Assembly: GCA_964407665.1 (NCBI GenBank)
Contig: CAYOWK010000043.1
Location: 1-34,536, forward strand
Direction: 5' to 3'
DNA from: CAYOWK01 sp964407665
Lineage (GTDB): Bacteria; Pseudomonadota; Alphaproteobacteria; Caulobacterales; Hyphomonadaceae
DNA: 34,536 nt
The position numbers and the translations under genes were made by a program. Shown here in pieces: positions 15,110 through 22,702 of this stretch. Each line of letters starts with the position of its first letter. Within the stretch, counting starts at the first letter, position 1. Below the pieces are notes generated by a model. The model was not told the origin of the DNA. It saw only the letters and a program-made list of their open reading frames with translations, and made no database searches.

Positions 15110-17011
15110 TTGAAATCCTGGTTTGTCGCCATCCTGATCGCGCTGTCTGCGCCTGCCGCAGCCGCCTATACGGCGGGTAGCGAAAAGGAGGCCCCGACGG
15201 ACTACTCCAAATGGGGGCCGACCCAGATGGAGCAGGAGCTGAAGGACCGCGCGAGCGCCGAACGCAAGGTGCTTGTGCGGATGCGCGATGGCGTCGGCCT
15301 CTCGACGGACGTCTACCTGCCGAAGGGAGCGACCGGAAAACTGCCGACGGTCTTCATCCGGACACCCTACAACATGAACGAGCTGCGGGGCGGCTCGCTG
15401 CGGCAGGTGCTGGAGGGGGTCGACCGCGGCTATGCGATGATCCTGCAGAATGAGCGGGGACGGTACTTCTCTGAGGGCCAGTTCGAGATCCTGGGACGGC
15501 CCGCGAGCGACGGCTACGATGCACTGACATGGATTGCCGGCCAGCCCTGGTCGAATGGAAAGGTCGGGACGCTGGGCTGTTCTTCCACCGCCGAGTGGCA
15601 GTTGCAGCTTGCGGCGCAAGACCATCCAGCCCACGCCGCCATGATCCCGATGGCCTCCGGCGCCGGTATCGGACGCGTCGGCCGTTTCTTGGAGCAGGGC
15701 AACTGGTATCGCGGCGGCGTGCCGCGGATCCTTTTTTCCATCTGGCTGTACGGCGTCGACAACCCGCTGCGCCCGGAAATCCCGGCCGCCCTGCAGCCCG
15801 AGATGCGACAGCGCCTGTCGCGCTATAACGATCTCGACGCAAAGAAGCCGGAGGTGAAGTGGACCGACAAGGTCAGGCACCTGCCCTTCGCGGAGATGCT
15901 GACCTCCCTGGGGGAGCCGCCGGGGATCAATGAGCAGCTGATCGGCCGTCTGCCCAACGACCCCGAATGGTTCCGGGGCGGGCTCTTTCATGATGACAAG
16001 CCGTGGGGCGTTGCGGCGCTGTGGTTCAACAGCTGGTACGACGTCTCGATCGGCCCGAACCTCGAGCTTTTCAACATTGCGACCAGGACGGGCGTGGACG
16101 CCGAAACGCGCGATAACCAGTACGCCGTCGTTGGCCCAAACAACCACTGCCAGTTCTTCACGCTGAGCGAAAAGCAGATCTCGGGCGACCGGACTCTCGG
16201 AGACGCCCGGTTCGATACCACGGGCCAGGTGTGGGCCTTTTTCGACCGCTTCCTGAAGGGTGAGACGGAGAAGTTTCCGTCGACCACGCCAAGGGTCCGG
16301 TACTTTTCGATGGGCGACAATGCCTGGAAGTCCGCCGACCAGTGGCCGCCCCGGGCCGCCAAGGAGACGCGCCTCTATCTGACTTCCGGCGGTTCGGCGA
16401 ATTCCCTCAATGGTGACGGTCGCCTCAGTTTTTCCGCGCCGTCGGGAAAGCCCGACACCTTTGTCTATGACCCCATGAACCCCGTGCAGACCATTGGCGG
16501 GGGCGATTGCTGCAATGGCGGGGTCGTGACGCCGGGCGCATTTGACCAGCGCCCGGTCGAGGTTCGCAATGACGTGCTTGTCTACACCTCCGAGCCTCTG
16601 AAGGAGCCGGTGACGATTGCAGGGTTCGTCGATGCTGTGCTCCACGTATCCTCGGACGCGAAGGATACCGACTTCGCGGTCAAGCTCGTCGACGTTGCTC
16701 CGGACGGGACAGCCTACATTATCGACGACACCATCCTGCGCTCCCGCTTCCGCGAAGGCTACGACAAGGAGGTCTTCATGCAGCCGGGCAAGACATACCG
16801 GCTGCAGCCGACGCCCATGACGACGGCCAACACATTCGCCAAGGGGCACCGTATCCGCGTCGAAATCACCTCTTCGAACTTTCCCAAGTTCGTTCGAAAC
16901 CTGAATACCGGCGGGCGGAACGAGTTCGAGGAGGCGGCGATCGTGGCCAGGAACACGGTGCATCACGACGCCCGCACCCCGTCCTACATCGTACTGCCGA
17001 TTCTCAAGTGA
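15110..17011 (+). CDS. exported CocE/NonD-family hydrolase
   Basis: A 633-aa alpha/beta hydrolase of the X-Pro dipeptidyl-peptidase/CocE class, likely acting on peptides, esters or acyl amides in the periplasm. The start is a TTG at 15110, backed by GGGGAGAGG just before it. The resulting signal peptide is KSWFVAILIALSAPAAAA. The catalytic domain shows FIRTPYN at 83-89, nucleophile Ser158 in TLGCSSTAEWQ, an aspartate in FNSWYDVS and a histidine in VVGPNNHCQF. The C-terminal jelly-roll domain includes VTIAGFVDAVLHVSSDAKDT. The GCSS nucleophile motif differs from the GVSY of CocE and recalls glutaryl-7-ACA-acylase-type members. Substrate unknown. Confidence 0.9.
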   Translation: MKSWFVAILIALSAPAAAAYTAGSEKEAPTDYSKWGPTQMEQELKDRASAERKVLVRMRDGVGLSTDVYLPKGATGKLPTVFIRTPYNMNELRGGSLRQVLEGVDRGYAMILQNERGRYFSEGQFEILGRPASDGYDALTWIAGQPWSNGKVGTLGCSSTAEWQLQLAAQDHPAHAAMIPMASGAGIGRVGRFLEQGNWYRGGVPRILFSIWLYGVDNPLRPEIPAALQPEMRQRLSRYNDLDAKKPEVKWTDKVRHLPFAEMLTSLGEPPGINEQLIGRLPNDPEWFRGGLFHDDKPWGVAALWFNSWYDVSIGPNLELFNIATRTGVDAETRDNQYAVVGPNNHCQFFTLSEKQISGDRTLGDARFDTTGQVWAFFDRFLKGETEKFPSTTPRVRYFSMGDNAWKSADQWPPRAAKETRLYLTSGGSANSLNGDGRLSFSAPSGKPDTFVYDPMNPVQTIGGGDCCNGGVVTPGAFDQRPVEVRNDVLVYTSEPLKEPVTIAGFVDAVLHVSSDAKDTDFAVKLVDVAPDGTAYIIDDTILRSRFREGYDKEVFMQPGKTYRLQPTPMTTANTFAKGHRIRVEITSSNFPKFVRNLNTGGRNEFEEAAIVARNTVHHDARTPSYIVLPILK

Positions 17012-17023
17012 GCGATGCCCCCT

Positions 17024-17048
17024 TGAACGAGCGTGAGTGAACGCTCAC
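17024..17048. promoter_or_regulatory. inverted/direct repeat upstream of molybdenum hydroxylase genes
   Basis: GAGCGT-gagtga-ACGCTC (17029-17046) is a perfect 6-bp inverted repeat, and GTGAG-tgaacg-CTCAC (17033-17048) overlaps it. TGAACG also occurs twice as a direct repeat (17024 and 17038). This is the style of a TetR-family operator. It lies about 75 bases before the iron-sulfur subunit gene and just after the preceding stop. No TetR gene is in the window, so the regulator is unknown. Confidence 0.5.
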
Positions 17049-17121
17049 ATGCGTCATCTTGCCAGATGCAGCTGCGTCTGCGAGGAGTCCTGCAAGTGCT
17101 GACGCCGGGGAGGCTACCCAC

Positions 17122-17577
17122 ATGAAGCTGTCAATCAATGGCTCGGATCGCGAGATTGAAACGGAGGAGGATCGTCCCCTGCTCTGGGTTCTTCGCGAAG
17201 ACCTCAAACTGACGGGTACGAAGTTCGGCTGCGGCGTGGCGGCCTGCGGCGCCTGCACGGTGCTGGTCGATGGCCAGCCGACGCGCGCCTGTGTGACGCC
17301 AGCCTCGTCGCTGGAAGGCAAGCAGATCACCACAATCGAAGGGCTGTCGACGGACGCCGGCAAAGCTGTTCAGCAGGCCTGGACCGAGCTCGACGTTGTC
17401 CAGTGCGGCTGGTGCCAGTCCGGCCAGATCCTGACGGCGACCGCCCTGCTGACGCAGACACCCGCGCCTACCGAGCAGCAGATCACGGACGGCATGACCG
17501 GAAACATCTGCCGCTGCGCCACCTATCACCGTATCCGCGGGGCCGTCGCCCGCGCCTCCGAAATCCTGGGAGCGTAA
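17122..17577 (+). CDS. molybdenum hydroxylase iron-sulfur subunit ((2Fe-2S)-binding, IorA-like)
   Basis: The electron-transfer small subunit of a xanthine-oxidase-family enzyme, 151 aa. It holds two [2Fe-2S] clusters. The plant-ferredoxin-type N-terminal cluster uses Cys37, Cys42, Cys45 and Cys57; the C-terminal four-helix cluster uses Cys95, Cys98, Cys130 and Cys132 in QCGWCQSGQ and GNICRCATYHRI. All eight cysteines are present. The start at 17122 follows GGGGAGG; the frame upstream is open to 17059 but unlikely. The large subunit follows after 3 bases, so the two are one operon. No FAD subunit is present, matching the isoquinoline-oxidoreductase-type two-subunit layout in which cytochromes accept the electrons. 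Confidence 0.95.
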   Translation: MKLSINGSDREIETEEDRPLLWVLREDLKLTGTKFGCGVAACGACTVLVDGQPTRACVTPASSLEGKQITTIEGLSTDAGKAVQQAWTELDVVQCGWCQSGQILTATALLTQTPAPTEQQITDGMTGNICRCATYHRIRGAVARASEILGA

Positions 17578-17580
17578 GTC

Positions 17581-19773
17581 ATGGCCGCTGATTCTGCTTC
17601 TTTCGAGCCCTCGCGCCGCCTGTTCCTTCAGGTCGTCGGACTGGGCGCCGTCGGCTTTGCTGTCGGCTGCTCGGCCGGAACGCCCGGCGGCGCTGTCGCC
17701 GGCGTGACCTCAATCCTCGGGCCGTTCGTTCGCGTCGGCGCTGACAACACCATTTCGGTCGTAATCAAGCACATCGAATTCGGCCAGGGCACGTCGACCG
17801 GCCTCACGACAATCGTGGCCGAGGAGATGGACGCCGCATGGAGCCAGATGCGCTTCGAGCACTCGTCCGCCGATGATGCGCTCTATGGCAACGCGGCTTT
17901 CGGCGGCGTCATGGGAACGGGCGGCTCGACCGCCGTGTTCAACTCGTGGATGCAGCTGCGTCAGGCCGGCGCCGCTGCGCGCGAGATGCTGCGTCAGGCC
18001 GCCGCCGCGAAATTCAAGGTGGATCCGTCCGAAGTCCTGATGGTCGGCGGACGCGCCGAAGCCGGCGGAAAGTCGGCGACCTATGGCGAACTCGCCGAGG
18101 CTGCGTCTAAAATCACGCCGCCGGACCCAGCGACGCTGACGCTGAAGGACCCCGCCGCGTTCAACCTGATCGGAAAGGAGAAGTCGCCCGAGACGGTTTC
18201 GGTTCGCGCGGACACCCCCTCCAAGGTCAATGGCACGGCGCAGTATGCGCTCGACTATCATCCGGACGGCGTGATGGTCGCCCTTCTCGCCCGCAGCCCG
18301 AAGTTCGGCGGCAAGGTCGCCTCGTTCGATGACACTGCAACCAAAGCCGTTGCGGGCGTGCAGCAGGTCGTCCAGATCTCGAACGGCGTCGCCGTTCTGG
18401 CCACGAACTTCTGGTCGGCAAAGAAGGGCCGCGACGCCCTGAAGGTCGAGTGGGACAACTCAGCGGCCGAGACACGTTCGTCGGACGCCATGATGGCCGA
18501 CTACAAGGCCATGCTGGCGAACCCCGGCCACGTCGCCCGCAAGGAAGGCGCTGCTGGCGGCGGCATACGGGGAGCCGGCAAGGTCATCTCCGCAGACTTC
18601 GAGTTCCCCTATCTCGCCCATGCGCCGATGGAGCCCCTGAACTGCACCATCGAGTTCAAGCCGGGCGAATCGGCCACGATCTGGTCAGGCTCCCAGATGC
18701 CAACCGCCGACCAGATGGCGGCCTCGGCTGTGCTTGGCCTCGACAAGTCCAAGGTTGCGGTCAACACGCTGGTCGCGGGCGGATCGTTCGGTCGCCGGGC
18801 GACCCCGGACGCCGATCTTGTCTCTGAAGCCGCCCAGATCGCCAAGGCGGTGAACGGCGCCGCTCCGGTGAAGCTGATGTGGACGCGGGAAGACGACATC
18901 CGCTCCGGCAAGTACCGCCCGATGACCGTTCACCGGATGACGGCGCGCGTGAACAACGGCGCCATCGAGGGCTGGAGCGACCGTACCGCCATCCAGTCGA
19001 TCATGGAGGGCACGGCCTTCCTGCCGCCGGGCGTGCCGGATGAGTCCTCCATCGAGGGCTCGAACGACATCGCCTATGCAATCCCCAACATTCTGGTGGA
19101 CGTGCAGTGGCCGAAGAACCCGGTGTCCGTGCTCTGGTGGCGCTCTGTGGGCCATACCCACACCGCATACGCCAAGGAGCACTTCCTCGACCAGCTGGCA
19201 AAGGAGATCGGCAAGGACCCCTATGAACTGCGCAAGCAGCTTCTGGCGGCCTCCCCGCGTGAACTCGCCGTGCTGACCCTCGCTGCAGAAAAGTCCGGCT
19301 GGGGAACGCCGCTGGCGGCCGCAGCTGACGGCTCGAAGCGCGGACGCGGTATCGCGGTCCACAAGAGCTTCAACTCCTACGTGGCGGAAGTCGCCGAGGT
19401 CACCCTCAAGGCGGACGGCTCCTACTCGGTTGACCGCGTTGTCTGCGCTGTCGATTGCGGCATCGCCATCAACCCGGATGTCATCCGCGCCCAGATGGAA
19501 GGCGGCATCGGCTACGGCCTGTCCGCAGCCATGGGCGAGGCTGTGACGATCAAGGACGGCGAACCGGTGCAGAGCAACTTCTACGACTACAACGTCCTGC
19601 GTCTGGCGCAGATGCCGAAGGTCGAGGTGCACATCGTCCAGTCCAGCGAGGCGCCGACAGGCGTTGGCGAACCGGGCGTTCCGCCGATCGGGCCGGCTGT
19701 CGCCAACGCCCTTCTGGCCGCAGGAGCCAAGCCGCTGCACAAGCTGCCCATGGGTCCGAAGGTCGCCATCTGA
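17581..19773 (+). CDS. molybdenum hydroxylase large subunit (molybdopterin-binding, IorB-like)
   Basis: The catalytic subunit of a two-subunit xanthine-oxidase-family enzyme, 730 aa. It begins with a Tat signal, SRRLFLQVVGLGAVGFAVGC (residues 11-30), so the holoenzyme is probably folded in the cytosol and exported with its iron-sulfur partner; the Cys at 30 could also be lipidated. Cofactor-binding segments include EFGQGTSTGL, GSFGRRATPD, and the C-terminal GVGEPGVPPIGPAVANA with the glutamate expected to act as base. The length suits IorB-type members. Substrates in this family are aldehydes or N-heterocycles; which one applies here is not visible. The unit ends with a hairpin at 19801. Confidence 0.93.
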   Translation: MAADSASFEPSRRLFLQVVGLGAVGFAVGCSAGTPGGAVAGVTSILGPFVRVGADNTISVVIKHIEFGQGTSTGLTTIVAEEMDAAWSQMRFEHSSADDALYGNAAFGGVMGTGGSTAVFNSWMQLRQAGAAAREMLRQAAAAKFKVDPSEVLMVGGRAEAGGKSATYGELAEAASKITPPDPATLTLKDPAAFNLIGKEKSPETVSVRADTPSKVNGTAQYALDYHPDGVMVALLARSPKFGGKVASFDDTATKAVAGVQQVVQISNGVAVLATNFWSAKKGRDALKVEWDNSAAETRSSDAMMADYKAMLANPGHVARKEGAAGGGIRGAGKVISADFEFPYLAHAPMEPLNCTIEFKPGESATIWSGSQMPTADQMAASAVLGLDKSKVAVNTLVAGGSFGRRATPDADLVSEAAQIAKAVNGAAPVKLMWTREDDIRSGKYRPMTVHRMTARVNNGAIEGWSDRTAIQSIMEGTAFLPPGVPDESSIEGSNDIAYAIPNILVDVQWPKNPVSVLWWRSVGHTHTAYAKEHFLDQLAKEIGKDPYELRKQLLAASPRELAVLTLAAEKSGWGTPLAAAADGSKRGRGIAVHKSFNSYVAEVAEVTLKADGSYSVDRVVCAVDCGIAINPDVIRAQMEGGIGYGLSAAMGEAVTIKDGEPVQSNFYDYNVLRLAQMPKVEVHIVQSSEAPTGVGEPGVPPIGPAVANALLAAGAKPLHKLPMGPKVAI

Positions 19774-19800
19774 GGGACGCCTGACGTCCCCAGAACGGAT

Positions 19801-19833
19801 CAGCCCGCACCGTCTGATGACGGTCGCGGGCTG
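19801..19833. terminator. strong hairpin between convergent genes
   Basis: A near-perfect stem: CAGCCCGC pairs with GCGGGCTG, enclosing ACCGTC/GACGGT around a TGAT loop with a single bulged C. It lies 28 bases after the large-subunit stop and 36 bases before the stop of the convergent small gene, where a shared terminator is expected. Neither side carries a good U-run, so the mechanism is uncertain. Confidence 0.6.
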
Positions 19834-19868
19834 AAGCGTTTCCGGGGGAGGAAAAATGGTCCGGGGCT

Positions 19869-20072
19869 CTAGCCGAGGCGGGTCCGGTTGAGCCGCTCCT
19901 GCTCGCGGGTTTCGCGCGCGGATCCGTAGGCCTGGGTGACCCGGTCGAAGGGCGCCGCCAGGCGGCGCGCGGTTTCGGTGAAGGCGTACTGGAGCGACGA
20001 GACGAAACCGGCCCTCGTTTCGGCCTCGCTGGAGACGCCGCAGAGGCAGGGTTCGTCGAACCTGTTTCTCAT
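19869..20072 (-). CDS. small hypothetical protein
   Basis: A 67-aa soluble protein starting at 20072 with GGAGAGG a few bases upstream. It has a CLCG motif at residues 9-12, then a mostly helical region rich in Arg, Ala and Glu (AFTETARRLAAPFDRV, ending REQERLNRTRLG). No membrane segment or signal is seen. I do not recognise the family. It lies 100 bases downstream of the FMN-reductase gene on the same strand, so it may share its transcript. Confidence 0.62.
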   Translation of the reverse strand: MRNRFDEPCLCGVSSEAETRAGFVSSLQYAFTETARRLAAPFDRVTQAYGSARETREQERLNRTRLG

Positions 20073-20172
20073 GATGCCTCTCCGTGTCGGCTGATGTTTC
20101 CCGTAGACGCGAGATGGGCGCCCCGGCCGGTGATTTCCACCACTCCGGGGCGCCTGTTTCTGTCTTGCGAGA

Positions 20173-20727
20173 TTACTTCGCGTTCAGTTCGATCCAGGCG
20201 GCGAACTTCGAAGCGAAGCCGGCGAGGTAGTCGCGCTTGTCCTGCTTCACCAGCTTGCCGGCTTCGTCGAACCAGTCACCGACGCCGCCGAGGTACATCT
20301 CGGGCTGCTGCAGGACGGGCATGTCGAGGAAGTGGACGGTCTGGCGAAGGTGATGGTTGGCGCCGAAGCCGCCAATGCCGCCAGGGGAATCCGAAACCAC
20401 CGCAGCCGGTTTGCCCGCGAACGCGGACCTGCCATAGGGGCGAGAGGCGATGTCGATGGCGTTCTTGAGGACGCCGGGAACCGAGCGATTGTACTCCGGC
20501 GTGACGAACAGGACGGCGTCGGCGGACTTGATGCGGGCGCGCAGATCGGCCCAGGCGGCGGGCGGCGTGTCGGTATCGAGATCCTGATTGTAGTGGCTAA
20601 CCTCGCCGATCGGGATTTCCTCGAACGTCAGCCCCGCCGGCGCGACTTCCGCGATGGCGTGAGCGATCTTGCGGCTGAAGCTTTCCTTGCGGAGCGAACC
20701 TACGAGTACGGCGACTTTACGGGTCAC
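20173..20727 (-). CDS. NADPH-dependent FMN reductase / quinone reductase
   Basis: A flavodoxin-fold NAD(P)H:FMN or quinone reductase of 184 aa, related to ChrR/YieF. GSLRKESFSRKIA at 10-22 binds the FMN phosphate, and TPEYNRSVPGVLKNAIDI around 76-93 is the family signature, followed by GKPAAVVSDSPGGIGG. The start is a GTG at 20727 with GGAGG six bases upstream; the open frame extends further but runs into the divergent gene's control region. The likely role is two-electron reduction of quinones or other electrophiles, protecting against redox stress. It is divergent from a MarR regulator whose palindromic sites lie between them, so derepression by an electrophile or oxidant is a reasonable inference. 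Confidence 0.93.
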   Translation of the reverse strand: MTRKVAVLVGSLRKESFSRKIAHAIAEVAPAGLTFEEIPIGEVSHYNQDLDTDTPPAAWADLRARIKSADAVLFVTPEYNRSVPGVLKNAIDIASRPYGRSAFAGKPAAVVSDSPGGIGGFGANHHLRQTVHFLDMPVLQQPEMYLGGVGDWFDEAGKLVKQDKRDYLAGFASKFAAWIELNAK

Positions 20728-20792
20728 TTTGTGCCTCCATTTGCTATGCTTTAATGCGGGGACTAGGGAATGAACGCCTGCCGCACTATGTT

Positions 20793-20834
20793 TGTTGCAC
20801 AAGCAACATGATGGAGACTGGTTGCAATTGCAAC
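20793..20834. promoter_or_regulatory. paired TTGC palindromes, candidate MarR operators
   Basis: Two palindromes lie 27 bases centre to centre: TGTTGC-acaa-GCAACA at 20793-20808 and GTTGCAATTGCAAC at 20821-20834, the second perfectly symmetric. GTTGCA recurs twice at 20887-20902. MarR-family operators are typically palindromes of this size and A/T-G/C pattern. The second site covers the proposed TTG start of the regulator, fitting autorepression. Confidence 0.72.
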
Positions 20835-21334
20835 AACTGGACGCAAAAAATCGCCCGTCAGATGCGATCCAGGGCGCCTGGATCACGTTGCAGAACGTTG
20901 CACCCCAGCTCCAGGAGGCCGTCGAGCTGCGCCTGAAGAAGGCCGGGTTGCCGGATTTGTCGGTTTATACGGTGTTGTGGTCCCTGGACCGGGCCGGGGG
21001 GCCGGTGCGGCCGCGGGATCTCGGGCTGTTGCTGTTCCTGCCGCGCTACAAGGTGTCCCGGCTGATCGACGCGCTGGTTTCGGACGATCTGGTGGTGAAA
21101 CAGAAGTGCCCGAACGACCTGCGGGGCCACCACCTGGTGCTGACCGACGCCGGCAAGGCCCTGCGCCTGCGCATGTGGGATATCTACGGCCCCGCCATGA
21201 AGGATGTGATGGCGGGGGTTACCGATGCCGAGGCCGAGCTGCTCGCCCGGCTGCTGACCAAACTCGCCGACGCCACCCCGCGCGACGAGGATGCGGCGTG
21301 TTCGGGCGAGGACCCCTGCCCCGGCGAAGCGTGA
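20822..21334 (+). CDS. MarR-family transcriptional regulator
   Basis: A winged-helix regulator of about 170 aa. The core is visible as LSVYTVLWSLDRAGGPVRPRDL, the recognition region LPRYKVSRLIDALVSDDLVV and the wing CPNDLRGHHLVLTDAGKAL, with a C-terminal helix for dimerisation (EAELLARLLTKLADAT). No ATG is available; TTG at 20822 is chosen because GGAG sits five bases upstream, with TTG at 20828 or 20888 as alternatives. The tail has two cysteines (DAACSGEDPCPGEA), a possible redox-sensing feature. It probably controls itself and the divergent FMN reductase through the adjacent palindromes. Confidence 0.88.
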   Translation: MQLQQLDAKNRPSDAIQGAWITLQNVAPQLQEAVELRLKKAGLPDLSVYTVLWSLDRAGGPVRPRDLGLLLFLPRYKVSRLIDALVSDDLVVKQKCPNDLRGHHLVLTDAGKALRLRMWDIYGPAMKDVMAGVTDAEAELLARLLTKLADATPRDEDAACSGEDPCPGEA

Positions 21335-21403
21335 CCCGGGATTGCCTTGGGTGACATCCGCCTGTTCCGGGCTTATGTCCCGGGTCCCGACTTGAAGAGA
21401 GAC

Positions 21404-22702
21404 ATGGCCGACGGCGCGCCCTCCCACGCTAAACCCGGACCGCAACCCGGTATCGACATCCTGACGCTGGGATGCCGGCTGAACTCGTATGAGTCCGAGG
21501 TGATGCGCGGGCATGCGGCGGCGGCGGGCCTCTCGAACGCCGTCATCGTCAACACCTGCGCGGTGACCTCCGAGGCTGTACGGCAGGCCCGCCAGACCAT
21601 CCGGCGGACGCGCCGCGAGCGCCCGGACGCCGCCATCATCGTCACGGGCTGCGCAGCGCAGATCGACCCGAAGTCCTTTGCGGACATGGCCGAGGTGACC
21701 ACCGTCATCGGCAACGCCGAGAAGATGAAGGCCGAGACCTTCTCCGCCCTTGCGAGCATCGCCGATACGCCGCGTGTGCAGGTCAACGACATCATGTCGG
21801 TGAAGGAGACCGCCGCGCATCTGGTGGACGGTCTCGACGGACGCGCCCGCGCCTTCGTTCAGGTGCAGACAGGCTGCGATCATAGATGCACATTCTGCAT
21901 CATCCCCTATGGCCGGGGAAACTCGCGCTCGGTTCCTGCGGGCGAGGTGATCGATCAGGTCAAGCGACTGGTCGCGACGGGCCACTACGAGATTGTTCTG
22001 ACCGGCGTCGATCTCACCTCTTGGGGCGCGGACCTGCCCAATGCGCCGAAGCTCGGCAATCTGGTGGCGCGCATCCTGAAGCTGGCGCCGGACCTGCCGC
22101 AGCTGCGGCTGTCATCGATCGACGCCGTCGAGATCGACGACCAGCTGTTCGATCTCGTGGTGTCCGAGCCGCGTATCGCGCCACACCTGCATCTGTCATT
22201 CCAGTCCGGCGATGACATGATCCTCAAGCGCATGAAGCGCCGGCATCTGAGGCAGGACGCGATCGACCTGTGCAATCGTCTTCGCGCCGCCCGTCCCGAG
22301 ATCGCCATCGGCGCCGATTTCATTGCAGGGTTCCCGACCGAGACAGACGAGATGTTCGCCAACACGCTGGCCGCCGTGGACGCATGCGCCATCGACTATG
22401 TGCACGCCTTCCCCTATTCGCCGCGCCCCGGCACGCCCGCCGCACGGATGCCGCAGGTCGCCCGCGATGTGGTGAAGGCCCGCGCAGCCCGGCTGCGCGC
22501 CAAGGGCGCCGAACGTCTGGGTCTCCGGCTTGATCGTCATGTCGGCTCGACAGCCGAAGCGCTGGTCGAAACCGGCGGCCGCGCCCGCCTGTCGGATTTC
22601 ACGCCTGTGCGGATCGACGGCGCGAGCCCGGAACCGGGGCGACTGGCGCGCTTTCACTTCCATGCGCACACCGGCGCAGAACTTGTTGGAACACCCGCAT
22701 GA
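21404..22702 (+). CDS. mtaB: tRNA (t6A37) C2-methylthiotransferase MtaB
   Basis: A radical-SAM methylthiotransferase of 432 aa that converts t6A37 to ms2t6A37 in tRNAs reading ANN codons. The N-terminal UPF0004 domain carries cluster cysteines 24 (LGCRLNSYES), 52 (NTCAVT) and 83 (TGCAAQ). The radical-SAM cluster is Cys158-Cys162-Cys165 in TGCDHRCTFC. A TRAM-like C-terminal region ends the protein. The LGCRLN motif, Arg in place of the Lys of MiaB-like proteins, and the VDLTSWG segment favour MtaB over MiaB or RimO. The start at 21404 has a modest AGAGA site. Its last four bases overlap the ftsY start (ATGA), so the pair is translationally coupled. Confidence 0.95.
   Translation: MADGAPSHAKPGPQPGIDILTLGCRLNSYESEVMRGHAAAAGLSNAVIVNTCAVTSEAVRQARQTIRRTRRERPDAAIIVTGCAAQIDPKSFADMAEVTTVIGNAEKMKAETFSALASIADTPRVQVNDIMSVKETAAHLVDGLDGRARAFVQVQTGCDHRCTFCIIPYGRGNSRSVPAGEVIDQVKRLVATGHYEIVLTGVDLTSWGADLPNAPKLGNLVARILKLAPDLPQLRLSSIDAVEIDDQLFDLVVSEPRIAPHLHLSFQSGDDMILKRMKRRHLRQDAIDLCNRLRAARPEIAIGADFIAGFPTETDEMFANTLAAVDACAIDYVHAFPYSPRPGTPAARMPQVARDVVKARAARLRAKGAERLGLRLDRHVGSTAEALVETGGRARLSDFTPVRIDGASPEPGRLARFHFHAHTGAELVGTPA

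Noticed and set aside
15077..16966. 629-codon open frame on the minus strand
   Set aside because: It is the shadow of the CocE-like hydrolase gene; its translation is Arg/His/Gly-biased with no recognisable domain.
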